From an uncultured Lactobacillus sp. (GTDB lineage: Bacteria; Bacillota; Bacilli; Lactobacillales; Lactobacillaceae), in the NCBI RefSeq assembly GCF_947367085.1, contig NZ_CANBCP010000008.1, positions 1 to 56,596 on the forward strand: a stretch of 56,596 bases of DNA, in the 5' to 3' direction. Under the pieces are notes generated by a model. It was not told the origin of the DNA and did no database searches. It was given only the letters and a program-made list of their open reading frames with translations. The translations under genes and the position numbers were made by a program. Shown here in pieces: positions 43,143 to 53,041 of this stretch (position 1 is the first letter of the stretch; each line of letters starts with the position of its first letter).

Positions 43143-44528
43143 ATGAACTCAAAAAAATCTCTCGCTCTTGGCGTTGGTCTTTGTGCATTAGCATTGACAG
43201 CCGTAGCAACCCCAGTTAAAGCTGCTGATACTACTTCTGCTCAAAGCGCAATTACTCAAACCTACCAACCAAAAGCTCAAGATGTCACTATTAATTACAA
43301 CGCTAACGCTGGTATCGCTGTATGGACTGCTCCAAATGGCAAGACTACTGGTAAATTCGTTGGCGGCCAAACCACTACTAAGGTAGCTGGAAGCCAAGTA
43401 GTCAACGGCCATACTTGGTACTTATTAGCTGACAACTCCGGCTGGATTGATGGCTCATACGTAAAGACTGAAGCTACTGCTCCAGCTAAGACCACAACTA
43501 CTTCATCCACCAACAAGACTACTACTAAGACTCCAGCTAAGACTGAAAGCAAGACTACTTATGCTGAAGAAATCGTAACTGCTGGCAATAACGGAGCTCC
43601 TGTTTACTCAGCACCTAATGCTTCAGCTAAAACTAAGCGTGTCTTAGCCAAAGGTTCTAACTGGAAGTCCTTCTACCGCGTTGAAAATGGTTCAACTTGG
43701 TACAACTTAGGTGGTAATCAATTCGTATTAGCTAGTGATTTAGCTTCTAAGAATACTACTACTAAAGAAACTAAACCTGCTGATACTAAGAAAGATACTG
43801 AAAAATCCAACACTTCAAAAGACACCTCTAAGCTCGAGGCTGTTTCTATTGACAAGATCGTTAAAGTTCAAAATGCTAAAGGTGCTGTAGTTTACAGCAA
43901 ACCAGCAACTGATGCTAAGACTAGTCGTGTATTATCTAACGACTCACGTTGGAAGGCATTCAAGCAAGCTAACGTAAATGGTACTACTTGGTACAACCTT
44001 GGTGGTAACCAATGGGTATTAGCTAGTGATGTAGATGGCTCAAATGCTTCTAAGAACACTACTTCCTCTACTAATAATACTGATTCTTCAGATATTAAAG
44101 CTGCAACTGGTACTGTAACTGTTCACTACAAACCAGGTTACGGAATTGCAGTTTGGTCACAACCAGGTAAGAATGCAATTGCAGGGAAATATTTGAAACA
44201 TGGCACTTCTTGGAAGTACTTCAAAGTTGCTAATGTTAACGGTACTGTTTGGTACAACTTAGGTGGTAATCAATGGGTTTCTGGTCAATACTTAACAAGT
44301 AATAATCCCGAAGGAATTGCTCGTTATACTATTGATTCAAGATTTACTACTAAAATTACCAATCCTAAAGGTGCTAAAGTTTACTCCGACCCTAACTCCG
44401 GCATCTCAACTGGTCGCGTTCTTCCTAAAAACAGCAACTGGAAAGTATTTAAAGTTTTAGGCAATGGTGACCGTTGGTATAACCTTGGCGGCAATCAATG
44501 GATCATGCAAGAAGATACTTGGAACTAA
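43143..44528 (+). CDS. Secreted multi-repeat SLAP-domain surface protein
   Basis: 461 aa. Signal peptide (about 1-27, ending VKA-AD), one SH3-like N-terminal repeat (about 46-110) and four SLAP-type repeats with the shared ending WYNLGGNQ(W/F), separated by Thr/Lys/Ser-rich linkers (about 113-140, 200-230, 300-320). It is expected outside the cell, bound to the wall through the repeats; the linkers would let it extend from the surface. Codon use is strongly biased to GCT, ACT and AAG, consistent with high expression. The C-terminal two repeats duplicate those of the upstream gene. Own promoter and terminator. Confidence 0.87.
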   Translation: MNSKKSLALGVGLCALALTAVATPVKAADTTSAQSAITQTYQPKAQDVTINYNANAGIAVWTAPNGKTTGKFVGGQTTTKVAGSQVVNGHTWYLLADNSGWIDGSYVKTEATAPAKTTTTSSTNKTTTKTPAKTESKTTYAEEIVTAGNNGAPVYSAPNASAKTKRVLAKGSNWKSFYRVENGSTWYNLGGNQFVLASDLASKNTTTKETKPADTKKDTEKSNTSKDTSKLEAVSIDKIVKVQNAKGAVVYSKPATDAKTSRVLSNDSRWKAFKQANVNGTTWYNLGGNQWVLASDVDGSNASKNTTSSTNNTDSSDIKAATGTVTVHYKPGYGIAVWSQPGKNAIAGKYLKHGTSWKYFKVANVNGTVWYNLGGNQWVSGQYLTSNNPEGIARYTIDSRFTTKITNPKGAKVYSDPNSGISTGRVLPKNSNWKVFKVLGNGDRWYNLGGNQWIMQEDTWN

Positions 44529-44537
44529 TAAATCATA

Positions 44538-44587
44538 AATAAAAAATGCTGAAACTCACTTCAATTCGAGCTTCAGCATTTTTATTT
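44538..44587. terminator. Bidirectional terminator after the second SLAP gene
   Basis: AAAAATGCTGAA ... TTCAGCATTTTT stem extended by CTC/GAG, T-runs on both strands; convergent with the small membrane protein gene. Confidence 0.88.
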
Positions 44588-44597
44588 ACTCAAAATT

Positions 44598-45023
44598 TTA
44601 TCTCTTCATACGATTTTTCACTAGTAATACAATACCAACTATCACCGCAATTTCTGGAATTATAGCTTGTGTCCAAATAAGCGGCCGATGCCATAAAATG
44701 ACCATCACAATAATCCCTGAAAACGTTAATATAACGCCAAGATTTCCAAAATTATTCCTATCAAACTTCTTCGGTACATGTAAAATCAAAGCCGCAATGA
44801 ATAACACTGCGCCGATGATTAACATGATTGTAGCTAAAAACGTCAAAATTGAGTTTTCATCAAAATCATTTCTTACTCCCAATGCACTCAATGCTAAAAC
44901 GGCGCCACAGATCATAAAATTGATCCCGACAGTCCAGATACTGAAATCAAAACTGAACGCTCTCAAACAAAGATATGCAACTAGTAAACAGATAATAATA
45001 TTAACAAATACAAGCACTAACAT
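44598..45023 (-). CDS. Uncharacterised small membrane protein
   Basis: 141 aa with about five hydrophobic helices (about 3-22, 30-48, 60-82, 93-110, 117-135) and a basic tail KNRMKR. No motif recognised. It follows the EamA-type transporter by 11 bases in the same direction, so the two are probably co-transcribed and may work together. Confidence 0.65.
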   Translation of the reverse strand: MLVLVFVNIIICLLVAYLCLRAFSFDFSIWTVGINFMICGAVLALSALGVRNDFDENSILTFLATIMLIIGAVLFIAALILHVPKKFDRNNFGNLGVILTFSGIIVMVILWHRPLIWTQAIIPEIAVIVGIVLLVKNRMKR

Positions 45024-45034
45024 TTTTTAATCCT

Positions 45035-45952
45035 CTATTCCTGCATTGAGGTTGATTTATCTTTCTTTTTTTTAGGCTGCCAGTTAAGAGCTAAAACAGC
45101 CAAAATAATCATTACTGAACCCACCCAATCAATTGGTACCATAACTAAATTAAAAACAATTACTGACCCAATCGTAGCTGACACTGGTTCAAATGCATCA
45201 AGTAAGCTGGCTGTAGATGGCTGGATATAGCGCAGTGATCCCATCATCCATTGGAATGGAATCAAGGTTCCAATCACAATTACCCCAGCCATTAGCCAGA
45301 AGATATTCATATTATTAGGTAAATGTGGCCAAACTGGATGAACTATTAACAAAGCTATCCCGGCAGATAATAATCCCCACCCCGTTACTACTAAACTTGA
45401 TGTATGATCAAGCAAGCGGCGCGGAATTAAAGTATTAGTAGCAACACCTACTGCTGACAAAAATCCCCAAAATAAGACACTTGGCGAAAGTGACAGCTGA
45501 TTAAAGTGGCCATGGGTGGCCAAGAAAAAGACTCCAATGAAAGCGACAATCGCTGCAATAACATCAATTGCGCGTAACACTTGATGTTCAAATAAAACCA
45601 TGTAAAGCATTACGAAAAAAGGCCCCACAAATTGTAAAATTGTCGCAATTGAAGCATTTGCTTGCTGAACAACCACAAAGTAACAATATTGCACGGGTAA
45701 TAAGCCTAACAATCCATACGAAAAGACCGTAATTGCATCCTTTTTATTAGTTACGGTTTTTAAAGGCTTTTTACCAGTGAATTGGGCAAAAACTAATAAA
45801 ATTACCCCACTTACAATCATTCGCACCTGAGAGATCCAAATTGGCGTAATTTGGCTACTAATATTAAACAATCCACGTGCAAATAATCCTGATATTCCCC
45901 AAAACACACAGGCTAATGCGGCTAAACAGGTCCACAATCTTTTTTTCGACAT
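45035..45952 (-). CDS. EamA/DMT-family transporter
   Basis: 305 aa from ATG 45952 (AAGGAG upstream); an ATG 16 codons earlier lacks a site. Ten helices as two EamA repeats: the first with FWGISGLFAR and the QVRMIVSGVILL helix, the second with WGFLSAVGVATNTLIPR and PFQWMMGSLRYIQPSTASLLDAFEPV, the family's late signature. Drug/metabolite exporters of this type move amino acids or other small compounds; the substrate is unknown. Confidence 0.85.
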   Translation of the reverse strand: MSKKRLWTCLAALACVFWGISGLFARGLFNISSQITPIWISQVRMIVSGVILLVFAQFTGKKPLKTVTNKKDAITVFSYGLLGLLPVQYCYFVVVQQANASIATILQFVGPFFVMLYMVLFEHQVLRAIDVIAAIVAFIGVFFLATHGHFNQLSLSPSVLFWGFLSAVGVATNTLIPRRLLDHTSSLVVTGWGLLSAGIALLIVHPVWPHLPNNMNIFWLMAGVIVIGTLIPFQWMMGSLRYIQPSTASLLDAFEPVSATIGSVIVFNLVMVPIDWVGSVMIILAVLALNWQPKKKKDKSTSMQE

Positions 45953-46036
45953 TATGTTTCTCCTTAATTTCTTCCTTGTACATATTAACAAAAAATTCAA
46001 ATTAATTCTTGCAATATTTCTCTAAATAAGTTTTAA

Positions 46037-46042
46037 TATAAT
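46037..46042 (+). promoter_or_regulatory. -10 box of asnA
   Basis: TATAAT upstream of the T-box; no good -35 at 17 bases is seen. Confidence 0.45.
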
Positions 46043-46071
46043 CAATAATTAATTTGAACTTTTAAAGGCTA

Positions 46072-46337
46072 TGTAAAAGACGAGTAAATAAACTATTCTT
46101 TCAGTGAGTTAACGCTAGTGAGAAGTTAACAGACCCTAGTTTATTGAAAAACACTTTTTCTCGCCGCACACTGAAATAAATCTTCTTTAAACTAAGTGCT
46201 GCCGTCTCCGATACGTTATCTCATCGGTAGAATATGATTGTATTCTATAAGTTGGTCTAGAAGATAACTAGACAATTTAGGTGGTACCGCGGAAAAAAGC
46301 CTTTCGTCCTGAACATTTCAGAAGCGAAGGGCTTTTT
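46072..46337 (+). promoter_or_regulatory. T-box riboswitch, Asn-specific, upstream of asnA
   Basis: Stem I region from about 46072, with a likely specifier AAC at 46128-46130 (GAAGTTAACAGAC context), the conserved T-box AGGTGGTACCGCGG at 46279-46292, then a terminator hairpin AAAAAGCCTTTCG / CGAAGGGCTTTTT (46294-46337). Uncharged tRNA-Asn would pair with the specifier and the T-box bulge and allow read-through into asnA. Asn specificity follows from the codon and the gene. Confidence 0.92.
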
Positions 46338-46373
46338 CTTTACTTCTAAATCTACATTAAAGAAGGAAAAATT

Positions 46374-47384
46374 ATGGAACTTATATTACCTAAAGACTAC
46401 CGTCCATCATTAAACATTCGTGATACCGAAGCAGCAATTGTTTTTATCCGCGAAACTTTTCAAGATAAACTTGCTAGCATTCTAAACGTCCAAAGAATGT
46501 CTGCTCCTATGTTTGTCGAAAAAAATACTGGATTAAACGACAATCTTAATGGTATTGAGCGACCAGTTGCTTTTGATATGAAGGCAATGCCAGATAACCC
46601 AATTGAAGTCGTTCACTCTTTAGCTAAATGGAAGCGCCTTGCTCTCAAAAAATATGGCTTTGGGATGCATGAAGGCTTGTATACCAACATGAACGCCATT
46701 AGACGTGATGAAGATTTAGATAACTTTCACTCAATCTACGTTGATCAATGGGACTGGGAAAAGGTTATTTCTGAGCAAGATCGCAATTTAGACTATCTTC
46801 AAGTTACTGTAACCCAAATTTTTAAAGCTATCAAAGAAACCGAAAAATTAGTTGCTGCTCGCTATCCAGGTTCAACTTACCGCATTGCTGATCACGTTTC
46901 ATTTATAACTACCCAAGAGCTTGAGGATCGCTGGCCTGATCTTAGTCCTGATGAACGTGAAGATCGGATCGCAAAAGAAGAAAAAGCTGTCTTCATTATG
47001 AAAATTGGAGATAAATTAAAGCGCAGTGGCAAGCCACACGACGGTCGTGCTCCTGATTATGATGACTGGCAACTAAACGGTGATTTAGTATTTTGGTATG
47101 AGCCCTTAAACAGCAAGATTGAAATTTCTTCAATGGGGATTCGTGTCAGTGCTGAAAGTTTGCGTAGTCAGGTCGAAAAGGCTGGAGTAAGTGAAAGACT
47201 AGAACTGCCATTTCACAAGATGGTTCTTAGCCATGAGCTACCATTCTCCATCGGCGGAGGAATCGGTCAATCACGCCTATGCATGCTCTTGTTAGGCAAA
47301 GCACATATTGGTGAAGTTCAAGCAAGTATTTGGCCTGATGATATGCTTGAAAAATGTGCTCAAGATCATATTGAAATTTTATAA
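46374..47384 (+). CDS. asnA: Aspartate-ammonia ligase (asparagine synthetase A)
   Basis: 336 aa, the usual AsnA length. Class II aminoacyl-tRNA-synthetase-like fold: [47 protein letters not shown] and the late [16 protein letters not shown] motif 3. It makes asparagine from aspartate, ammonia and ATP. Expression is controlled by the T-box upstream. AGAAGGAAAAATT precedes ATG. Single gene ended by a terminator. Confidence 0.96.
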   Translation: MELILPKDYRPSLNIRDTEAAIVFIRETFQDKLASILNVQRMSAPMFVEKNTGLNDNLNGIERPVAFDMKAMPDNPIEVVHSLAKWKRLALKKYGFGMHEGLYTNMNAIRRDEDLDNFHSIYVDQWDWEKVISEQDRNLDYLQVTVTQIFKAIKETEKLVAARYPGSTYRIADHVSFITTQELEDRWPDLSPDEREDRIAKEEKAVFIMKIGDKLKRSGKPHDGRAPDYDDWQLNGDLVFWYEPLNSKIEISSMGIRVSAESLRSQVEKAGVSERLELPFHKMVLSHELPFSIGGGIGQSRLCMLLLGKAHIGEVQASIWPDDMLEKCAQDHIEIL

Positions 47385-47388
47385 TTCT

Positions 47389-47417
47389 AAGGTGTAGCTT
47401 GATTGCTACGCCTTTTT
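47389..47417 (+). terminator. Terminator after asnA
   Basis: GGTGTAGC-TTGATT-GCTACGCC followed by T5. Confidence 0.88.
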
Positions 47418-47426
47418 ATTTATAGT

Positions 47427-47474
47427 AAAAAAGCATCTTACCGTCGGTCTAATCCGAGCAGCAAGGTGCTTTTT
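47427..47474 (-). terminator. Terminator after the APC permease
   Basis: AAAAAGCACCTT ... AAGATGCTTTTTT stem with inner GG/CC pairs; T-run on the minus strand. Confidence 0.75.
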
Positions 47475-47476
47475 AA

Positions 47477-48877
47477 TTAATTATTTTTTTGACGATCTTT
47501 TTTAGAAATGAGGAACATGATTGCTGGTAAAATTATAAAACCAAAAATCATCATGGCAATTGCATACCAATTTATTCCGATAAATTCGCCCTTAGCATTC
47601 ATAATTCCAAACTGAGCACGCCAGTTATATTCAACTAATAAGAAAATTACTAAGATAATTGAAATAACCGGTGCCACAACGTCTGTCCAAACATTTTTGG
47701 GAGCATCTAAGACTTGTTCTTTACTCTTGCCGCGGAAGAATTGAATTACGGCAAGTGGTACAACAATGAATCCCAAGAAACGAACCATGGCACTTAAAGT
47801 AATCAAGTTAACCATATTATATTCAAATGCCATTGGAATTAAGATTGCCAACCCAACTGAAATAAAGAAGGTTCTAATTGGAAAATTATTCTTTGTTCTC
47901 TTGGTGAGTGCCTTAGATAACTGGTTCTCACGAGCCATGGCTTCCAAAATACGAGGAGCGTTAAAACTTGAAGCGACATTGATACCAAACATTGAAACAA
48001 GTGCTCCGACCAAAATCACATCACGTAAGATTTCATTTTGGAAAATTGCTGCAATAGCAACAACTTGCTTAGTAGTCATTAAAGCTCGTGGATTAAGAAT
48101 CATGGCTACAGCAACTACACCGATATAAACAATCGCAATAACTAAAATGGCTAGTGGAATTGCACGTGGCAAGTTCTTTTCAGGATCTTTCATATCTTCA
48201 GAACCTGATGCTACAGATTCAAAACCTGTAAATGCATAAAAAGCTGAAACAATAGCCATTACAAAACCAGTTATCGTCAAAGCTGGGACGATCTTTTGAC
48301 CATTTTGAGTAATTTGGTCAACTTCATTAAGATTGCTAGAAGCGCCAGTAGTAATTAATAAAATTACCCCAGCTACAATAATTAAGACTAAGGCTGCTAG
48401 TTTACCAATAGTAGCCAAATTCATTACGTATTTCAAGACTTTTTGACCAAATAAATTGATGATCGTAATCACAGCCATTAAAATCAAAAAGCCCCAAGTA
48501 ACATTCCAATTATTATTCGGATTTCCTCCGAAGATAGAAATAGTCGACTTAATAACTCCGACAGCCATTACTCCCCAAGCTACACTTGCTGAGAAGTAAC
48601 GCAAAATTCCCATGTAAAATCCGACATTATTTCCAAAGGCAGCTTTAGAGTATGCATAAGCTGCTCCGGATTTAGTCACATATTTAGCAGCTGCAGCAAA
48701 ACTTATAGCCAATACTGATGCAATTAAAGCAGCAATAAAATACACAACCAAAGCTTTGGAGCCGGCTTGTTGAACTACACTTCCTGGTGTTAAAAAGATT
48801 CCGGATCCGATAATAGCATTGATAGCTAGTAAAACAATAGACCAAAATCCTAGCTTATCATTTTCACTTTTACTCAT
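47477..48877 (-). CDS. APC-family amino acid permease
   Basis: 466 aa, twelve helices; first helix AINAIIGSGIFLTPGSVV carries the APC binding motif and FYAFTGFESVASGSEDMKDP the helix-6 motif. Gln/Lys-rich C-terminal tail KKDRQKNN. It lies 23 bases after the C26 glutamine hydrolase gene on the same strand, so it may import the amide or gamma-glutamyl substrate for that enzyme. Exact substrate unknown. Confidence 0.84.
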   Translation of the reverse strand: MSKSENDKLGFWSIVLLAINAIIGSGIFLTPGSVVQQAGSKALVVYFIAALIASVLAISFAAAAKYVTKSGAAYAYSKAAFGNNVGFYMGILRYFSASVAWGVMAVGVIKSTISIFGGNPNNNWNVTWGFLILMAVITIINLFGQKVLKYVMNLATIGKLAALVLIIVAGVILLITTGASSNLNEVDQITQNGQKIVPALTITGFVMAIVSAFYAFTGFESVASGSEDMKDPEKNLPRAIPLAILVIAIVYIGVVAVAMILNPRALMTTKQVVAIAAIFQNEILRDVILVGALVSMFGINVASSFNAPRILEAMARENQLSKALTKRTKNNFPIRTFFISVGLAILIPMAFEYNMVNLITLSAMVRFLGFIVVPLAVIQFFRGKSKEQVLDAPKNVWTDVVAPVISIILVIFLLVEYNWRAQFGIMNAKGEFIGINWYAIAMMIFGFIILPAIMFLISKKDRQKNN

Positions 48878-48900
48878 TTATTAGCTTTCCCCTCTTATTC

Positions 48901-49623
48901 TTAGTTGGCCTTATCAATAATATATTTGAAGAGATTATTTTGATAAGAAACCACCCGATGCAGCATCTCCGGATGCCATTGTACTGCAATAACAGATGCA
49001 TCTTCATTCTCAATTGCTTCGACCACTCCATCTACACAACGTGCCGCAACTTTAAAGTCACTAGCAACCTCATCTATTAATTGGTGGTGGAAAGAATTAG
49101 TCTGCAGCTTTTCTTTACCTAACAATTCTTGAATTTTACTCCCACTTACAGTTTCAACTGTATGAGTAAGTAAAGTTGGAGTTTGATTTTGAGAATGTTT
49201 CAATGTCTTTTCTTTACGATAGCTCAAATCTTGATATAAGCTTCCGCCATGAGCTACATTAATAATCTGCATCCCTCGACAGATTCCCAGCACCGGAATA
49301 TGCTTTTGTTCAGCTAACTTTAGCAATTCCATATCAAATTCATCACGTTCGGTCCAGATATCACCCAATTTTTGTTCAGGTTCTTGTCCGTAATTATGCG
49401 GATCTACATCGTGACCTCCTGAAAGAATCAATCCTTGAACATGATCTAATTGCTGTTTAATGACTTCCTTGTCTTGGTTAAAAGGAATAATATAAGGAAT
49501 TCCACCATTTTGAACTACAGAGTCTACATAGTCTTCGTTTACATAACTACGACGATAACCTGGAAAAATTCCACCATCATCAATAATTACTGAACCTGAA
49601 ATTCCAATAAGTGGTTTTACCAT
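48901..49623 (-). CDS. Peptidase C26 gamma-glutamyl-gamma-aminobutyrate hydrolase-like
   Basis: 240 aa, class I glutamine amidotransferase fold, complete triad: Cys115 in GICRGMQ, His217 and Glu219 in QWHPEM; SFHHQ is present. PuuD-type enzymes release glutamate from gamma-glutamyl compounds. It is flanked by three amino acid permease genes on the same strand, suggesting use of imported gamma-glutamyl or amide substrates. GGAGGAATTATT precedes ATG. It is the active counterpart of the triad-less paralogue at 13479-14159. Confidence 0.86.
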   Translation of the reverse strand: MVKPLIGISGSVIIDDGGIFPGYRRSYVNEDYVDSVVQNGGIPYIIPFNQDKEVIKQQLDHVQGLILSGGHDVDPHNYGQEPEQKLGDIWTERDEFDMELLKLAEQKHIPVLGICRGMQIINVAHGGSLYQDLSYRKEKTLKHSQNQTPTLLTHTVETVSGSKIQELLGKEKLQTNSFHHQLIDEVASDFKVAARCVDGVVEAIENEDASVIAVQWHPEMLHRVVSYQNNLFKYIIDKAN

Positions 49624-49713
49624 AATAATTCCTCCTTGTTTTCATATATAACTACTATACAAGAAAACGTCACTTACTACAAGTAAGAAAAAGAGAGTAT
49701 TTTATCTGAAAAA

Positions 49714-51090
49714 CTATTTTTTACGATGACGAACCAAATAAACGATCGTTGCCACAATTAAAACACCTGCTCCAACAGATACTGAGACCCGTGTTTCTGG
49801 ATTGATAAACATAAAAATCACAATAACTACCAGCATGATAAATGCAAAATAGTTTGAGTATGGATATAGTGGCAATTTAAATGGATGTTTTTCCATTAAT
49901 TCTGGATTATGTTTTCTAAATTTCAGTTCCGCAATCAAAATTACAAACCAAGCAACCATTCCTGGTAAAACAGAAGAACTATAAACAATAACAAATAATT
50001 CTCCCATACTCTTGTTAAGCATCGAAACGATAAAGTTTAAAATGAAGCCGATTAAAATTCCGCTCGTAATCCCAATGATTGCATGATTAGGAACAATTCT
50101 TTTAGAAATATTTCCGAAGGTTTTTGGTGCTTCTCCATCATGAGCCAATTTAAAGAGCATGCGACTAGACGAATAAATTCCTGAATTAGCCCCAGATAAA
50201 GCAGCAGTTAAAACAACGAAGTTAATAATTCCAGCAGCTGCAGTAATTCCCACTTTTGTAAAAGTTTCTACAAATGGCGAGCCAATATTACTTAATTGAT
50301 CCCATGGATAAATTGTCACAATTACAAAAATTGCTCCAACGTAGAAAATCAAGATACGCCAAAGGACTGACTTAACACTTTTGACAATGGCTTCTTGCGG
50401 ATTAGCTACTTCTCCAGCTGAAATTCCAATTAATTCTATTCCTTCATATGAACCAACGATAATGGCCATTGAAAAGAAAAAGCCCTTCGCTCCATTAGTG
50501 AAAAATCCGCCATGACTCCATAAATTACTAAAGCCAAGCGGCACTCCATGATTACCTACCCCTAAGACAATTACCAAAAGCCCTAAAATAATCATCAAAA
50601 TAATCGTCACTACTTTAATCATGGCAAACCAAAATTCCAAGGCACCATAAGCTTTAGCACTTACAAGGTTTGCTAAAAGTAAAAAGATAATAATGATTAT
50701 CCCAGACCAAAATGCATTTACATTCGGCCACCAAAACCGAAGATACTCTGTCGCAGCTACTACTTCAGAGATACCAACTACGATATATTGAAATACAGCT
50801 GCCCATTCAGCCAAATATCCCGCTAACGGCGAAATATACTCTGTCGCATAATCTGCAAATGAGCCGGTGCTAGGGTTCACATAGAGCATTTCCCCTAAGG
50901 CCCGCATAACAATATACAAGATTAGACCAACAAATATATAAGCTAATAATACTGACGGCCCAGTCCATTTAATTGTTGAAGTAGACCCCATAAAAAGTCC
51001 TACCCCAATTGCACCACCAAGTGAGATCATTTCCATTTGGCGCGCAGTCATAGAACGCTTGAGTTTGGGAGCGCTAGATTTATTCTCCAT
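49714..51090 (-). CDS. AAT-type amino acid permease (copy 2)
   Basis: 458 aa, twelve helices, amino acid transporter (AAT/APC) family: MEMISLGGAIGVGLFMGS in helix 1, GSYEGIELIGISAGEVANPQ and SGANSGIYSSSRMLFKLAHDGEAP. Closely similar over its whole length to the adjacent upstream gene; the start codon lies 11 bases inside that gene, so translation is coupled. The Ala/Gly/Ser or GABA branch is plausible; substrate not determinable. Confidence 0.85.
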   Translation of the reverse strand: MENKSSAPKLKRSMTARQMEMISLGGAIGVGLFMGSTSTIKWTGPSVLLAYIFVGLILYIVMRALGEMLYVNPSTGSFADYATEYISPLAGYLAEWAAVFQYIVVGISEVVAATEYLRFWWPNVNAFWSGIIIIIFLLLANLVSAKAYGALEFWFAMIKVVTIILMIILGLLVIVLGVGNHGVPLGFSNLWSHGGFFTNGAKGFFFSMAIIVGSYEGIELIGISAGEVANPQEAIVKSVKSVLWRILIFYVGAIFVIVTIYPWDQLSNIGSPFVETFTKVGITAAAGIINFVVLTAALSGANSGIYSSSRMLFKLAHDGEAPKTFGNISKRIVPNHAIIGITSGILIGFILNFIVSMLNKSMGELFVIVYSSSVLPGMVAWFVILIAELKFRKHNPELMEKHPFKLPLYPYSNYFAFIMLVVIVIFMFINPETRVSVSVGAGVLIVATIVYLVRHRKK

Positions 51091-52483
51091 CTTCTATCTC
51101 TCCTTTGCTTGTTTTTCTGTGACGAACAATATAAACCAAGGTCGCTACAATCAACACTGCAGCACCAACTAATACAGAAATTCTCGTTTCTGAATTAATT
51201 AACATAAATATTACAATTACTACTAACATAATGAAAGCAAAATAATTGGAATATGGATAAAGCGGTAATTTAAACGGATGCTTTTCTAACAAATCTGGAT
51301 TATTGCGACGAAAACGTAATTCTGCAAGTAAGATTACAAACCATGGAATCATCCCCGGTAAAACTGAGGATGAAAATACCACAACAAATAGATCTTGAGT
51401 CGACTTATTAATTGTCGCAGCAATCATGTTTAAAATAAAACCGATTAAAATACCACCTGATATTCCCATAATTGCCCGACTAGGTACGATTCTTTTTGAA
51501 ATATGACCAAATATCTTTGGAGCTTCTCCATCATGCGCTAGCTTAAAGAGCATGCGACTAGACGAATAGATTCCCGAATTAGCCCCTGACAAGGCAGCAG
51601 TTAAGACAACAAAGTTGATCACACTCGCAGCGGCAGTAATCCCTACCTTAGCAAATGTCGTAACAAATGGTGAACCGAGATTACTTAATTGGTCCCATGG
51701 ATAAATTGTCACAATTACAAAAATTGCCCCGACGTAGAAAATCAAAATACGCCAAAGAACTGACTTAACACTTTTGACAATAGCTTGTTGCGGGTTAGCT
51801 ACTTCTCCAGCTGAAATTCCTAACAGCTCAATTCCTTCATATGAACCTACAATAATGGACATTGAGAAAAAGAATCCTTTTACACCGCCGGTAAAAAATC
51901 CACCATGACTCCACAAGTTGCTAAAGCCAATTGGATGACCATGATTACCAAATCCAAACAAGATTATTGCAAAACCTAAGATAATCATGATAATAATCGT
52001 AATTACCTTAATCATCGCAAACCAAAATTCCAAAGAAGCATACGCTTTAGCACTAGCCAGATTTGCTAAAAGTAAAAAGATAATAATGATTATTCCAGAC
52101 CAAAATGCATTCACATTTGGCCACCAAAATTTCAAATATTCAGTTGCAGCAACTACTTCAGACATTCCAACAACGATATATTCAAATACATTTGCCCATT
52201 CAGCTAAATATCCTGCTAATGGGTGAACATATTCAGTTGCATAATCCGCAAAGGATCCTGTGCCTGGGTTTACATAGAGCATTTCTCCTAATGCTCGCAT
52301 AACAATATACAGAATCAACCCAACAAACATATAAGCTAATAAGACGGATGGGCCAGTCCACTTAATGGTTGAGGTCGATCCCATAAAAAGTCCTACACCG
52401 ATTGCACCTCCAAGTGAAATCATCTCCATTTGACCAGCAGTCATGGATCGTTTCAATTGTGGTACAGACTTTTTATTTCTCAT
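51080..52483 (-). CDS. AAT-type amino acid permease (copy 1)
   Basis: 467 aa, same architecture as copy 2, with the same helix-1 MISLGGAIGVGLFMGS and helix-6 GSYEGIELLGISAGEVANP motifs; differences cluster in loops (e.g. PGTGSFADYATEYVHP against PSTGSFADYATEYISP) and in the C-terminal tail, which here extends by TSKGEIEDGE. It is the first gene of a same-strand run (copy 1, copy 2, C26 hydrolase, APC permease). A tandem duplication with later divergence is the simple explanation. Confidence 0.85.
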   Translation of the reverse strand: MRNKKSVPQLKRSMTAGQMEMISLGGAIGVGLFMGSTSTIKWTGPSVLLAYMFVGLILYIVMRALGEMLYVNPGTGSFADYATEYVHPLAGYLAEWANVFEYIVVGMSEVVAATEYLKFWWPNVNAFWSGIIIIIFLLLANLASAKAYASLEFWFAMIKVITIIIMIILGFAIILFGFGNHGHPIGFSNLWSHGGFFTGGVKGFFFSMSIIVGSYEGIELLGISAGEVANPQQAIVKSVKSVLWRILIFYVGAIFVIVTIYPWDQLSNLGSPFVTTFAKVGITAAASVINFVVLTAALSGANSGIYSSSRMLFKLAHDGEAPKIFGHISKRIVPSRAIMGISGGILIGFILNMIAATINKSTQDLFVVVFSSSVLPGMIPWFVILLAELRFRRNNPDLLEKHPFKLPLYPYSNYFAFIMLVVIVIFMLINSETRISVLVGAAVLIVATLVYIVRHRKTSKGEIEDGE

Positions 52484-52589
52484 AAATTTCTAGTACTCCT
52501 GTATAGATAATATCTTAAAAAAATTGACAATATTACAGATATTTTAATACAGCCATTCCGTGTTGAAAAGCCCTATCTTTAGGTAAAAC

Positions 52590-52639
52590 AAAAAAAGTTA
52601 CATAATACTTAAAATGATTTTTAAGCGTTATGTAACTTT
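52590..52639 (-). terminator. Terminator after manO
   Basis: AAAGTTACATAA ... TTATGTAACTTT long stem, with an inner CTTAAAA/TTTTAAG, then seven T on the minus strand. Confidence 0.88.
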
Positions 52640-52644
52640 CGTGA

Positions 52645-53019
52645 TTATTTATTTCTAGTAAAAATATTCTTAAGTCCCCGACGAATGCCCTGGAAAAATG
52701 TTAAAGACCGGACTATATCATCTGCTGGAATATGATTTCTCACAGCTCGTAAAACTTCTTTATTATTTTTGGCAGAAAATCTAAACTGTCCATTTTTCTT
52801 TGTTCTAATAATAAAACGAGGTATCCACTTATTAAAGTAAACTGCTGCGATAGCTTTATCTATTTCGCTCCAAGGAATTTGAACATAATTATTTGGATTA
52901 CGATCATCATAATATTCGAATGCCTTATCACCAATCATTATTTTTCCATTTGAACTTAATCCAACGAAATATGTTGCACTTGTTACCAGTTCAACCTTGG
53001 TATTCATAGATTTAACCAT
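52645..53019 (-). CDS. manO: DUF956 protein, ManO-type
   Basis: 124 aa, DUF956. This family (ManO) is encoded downstream of mannose PTS operons of Firmicutes and is reported to modulate them. Features are an N-terminal beta-rich region (TSATYFVGLSSNGKIMIGDKAFEYYDDR) and a basic C-terminus (FFQGIRRGLKNIFTRNK); no membrane helix. GGAAGGAGG precedes ATG 53019. It is the last gene of the man operon, separated from the EIID gene by a terminator-like hairpin, so it is probably expressed at a lower level. Confidence 0.85.
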   Translation of the reverse strand: MVKSMNTKVELVTSATYFVGLSSNGKIMIGDKAFEYYDDRNPNNYVQIPWSEIDKAIAAVYFNKWIPRFIIRTKKNGQFRFSAKNNKEVLRAVRNHIPADDIVRSLTFFQGIRRGLKNIFTRNK

Positions 53020-53041
53020 CTCAAAACCTCCTTCCTTTATA

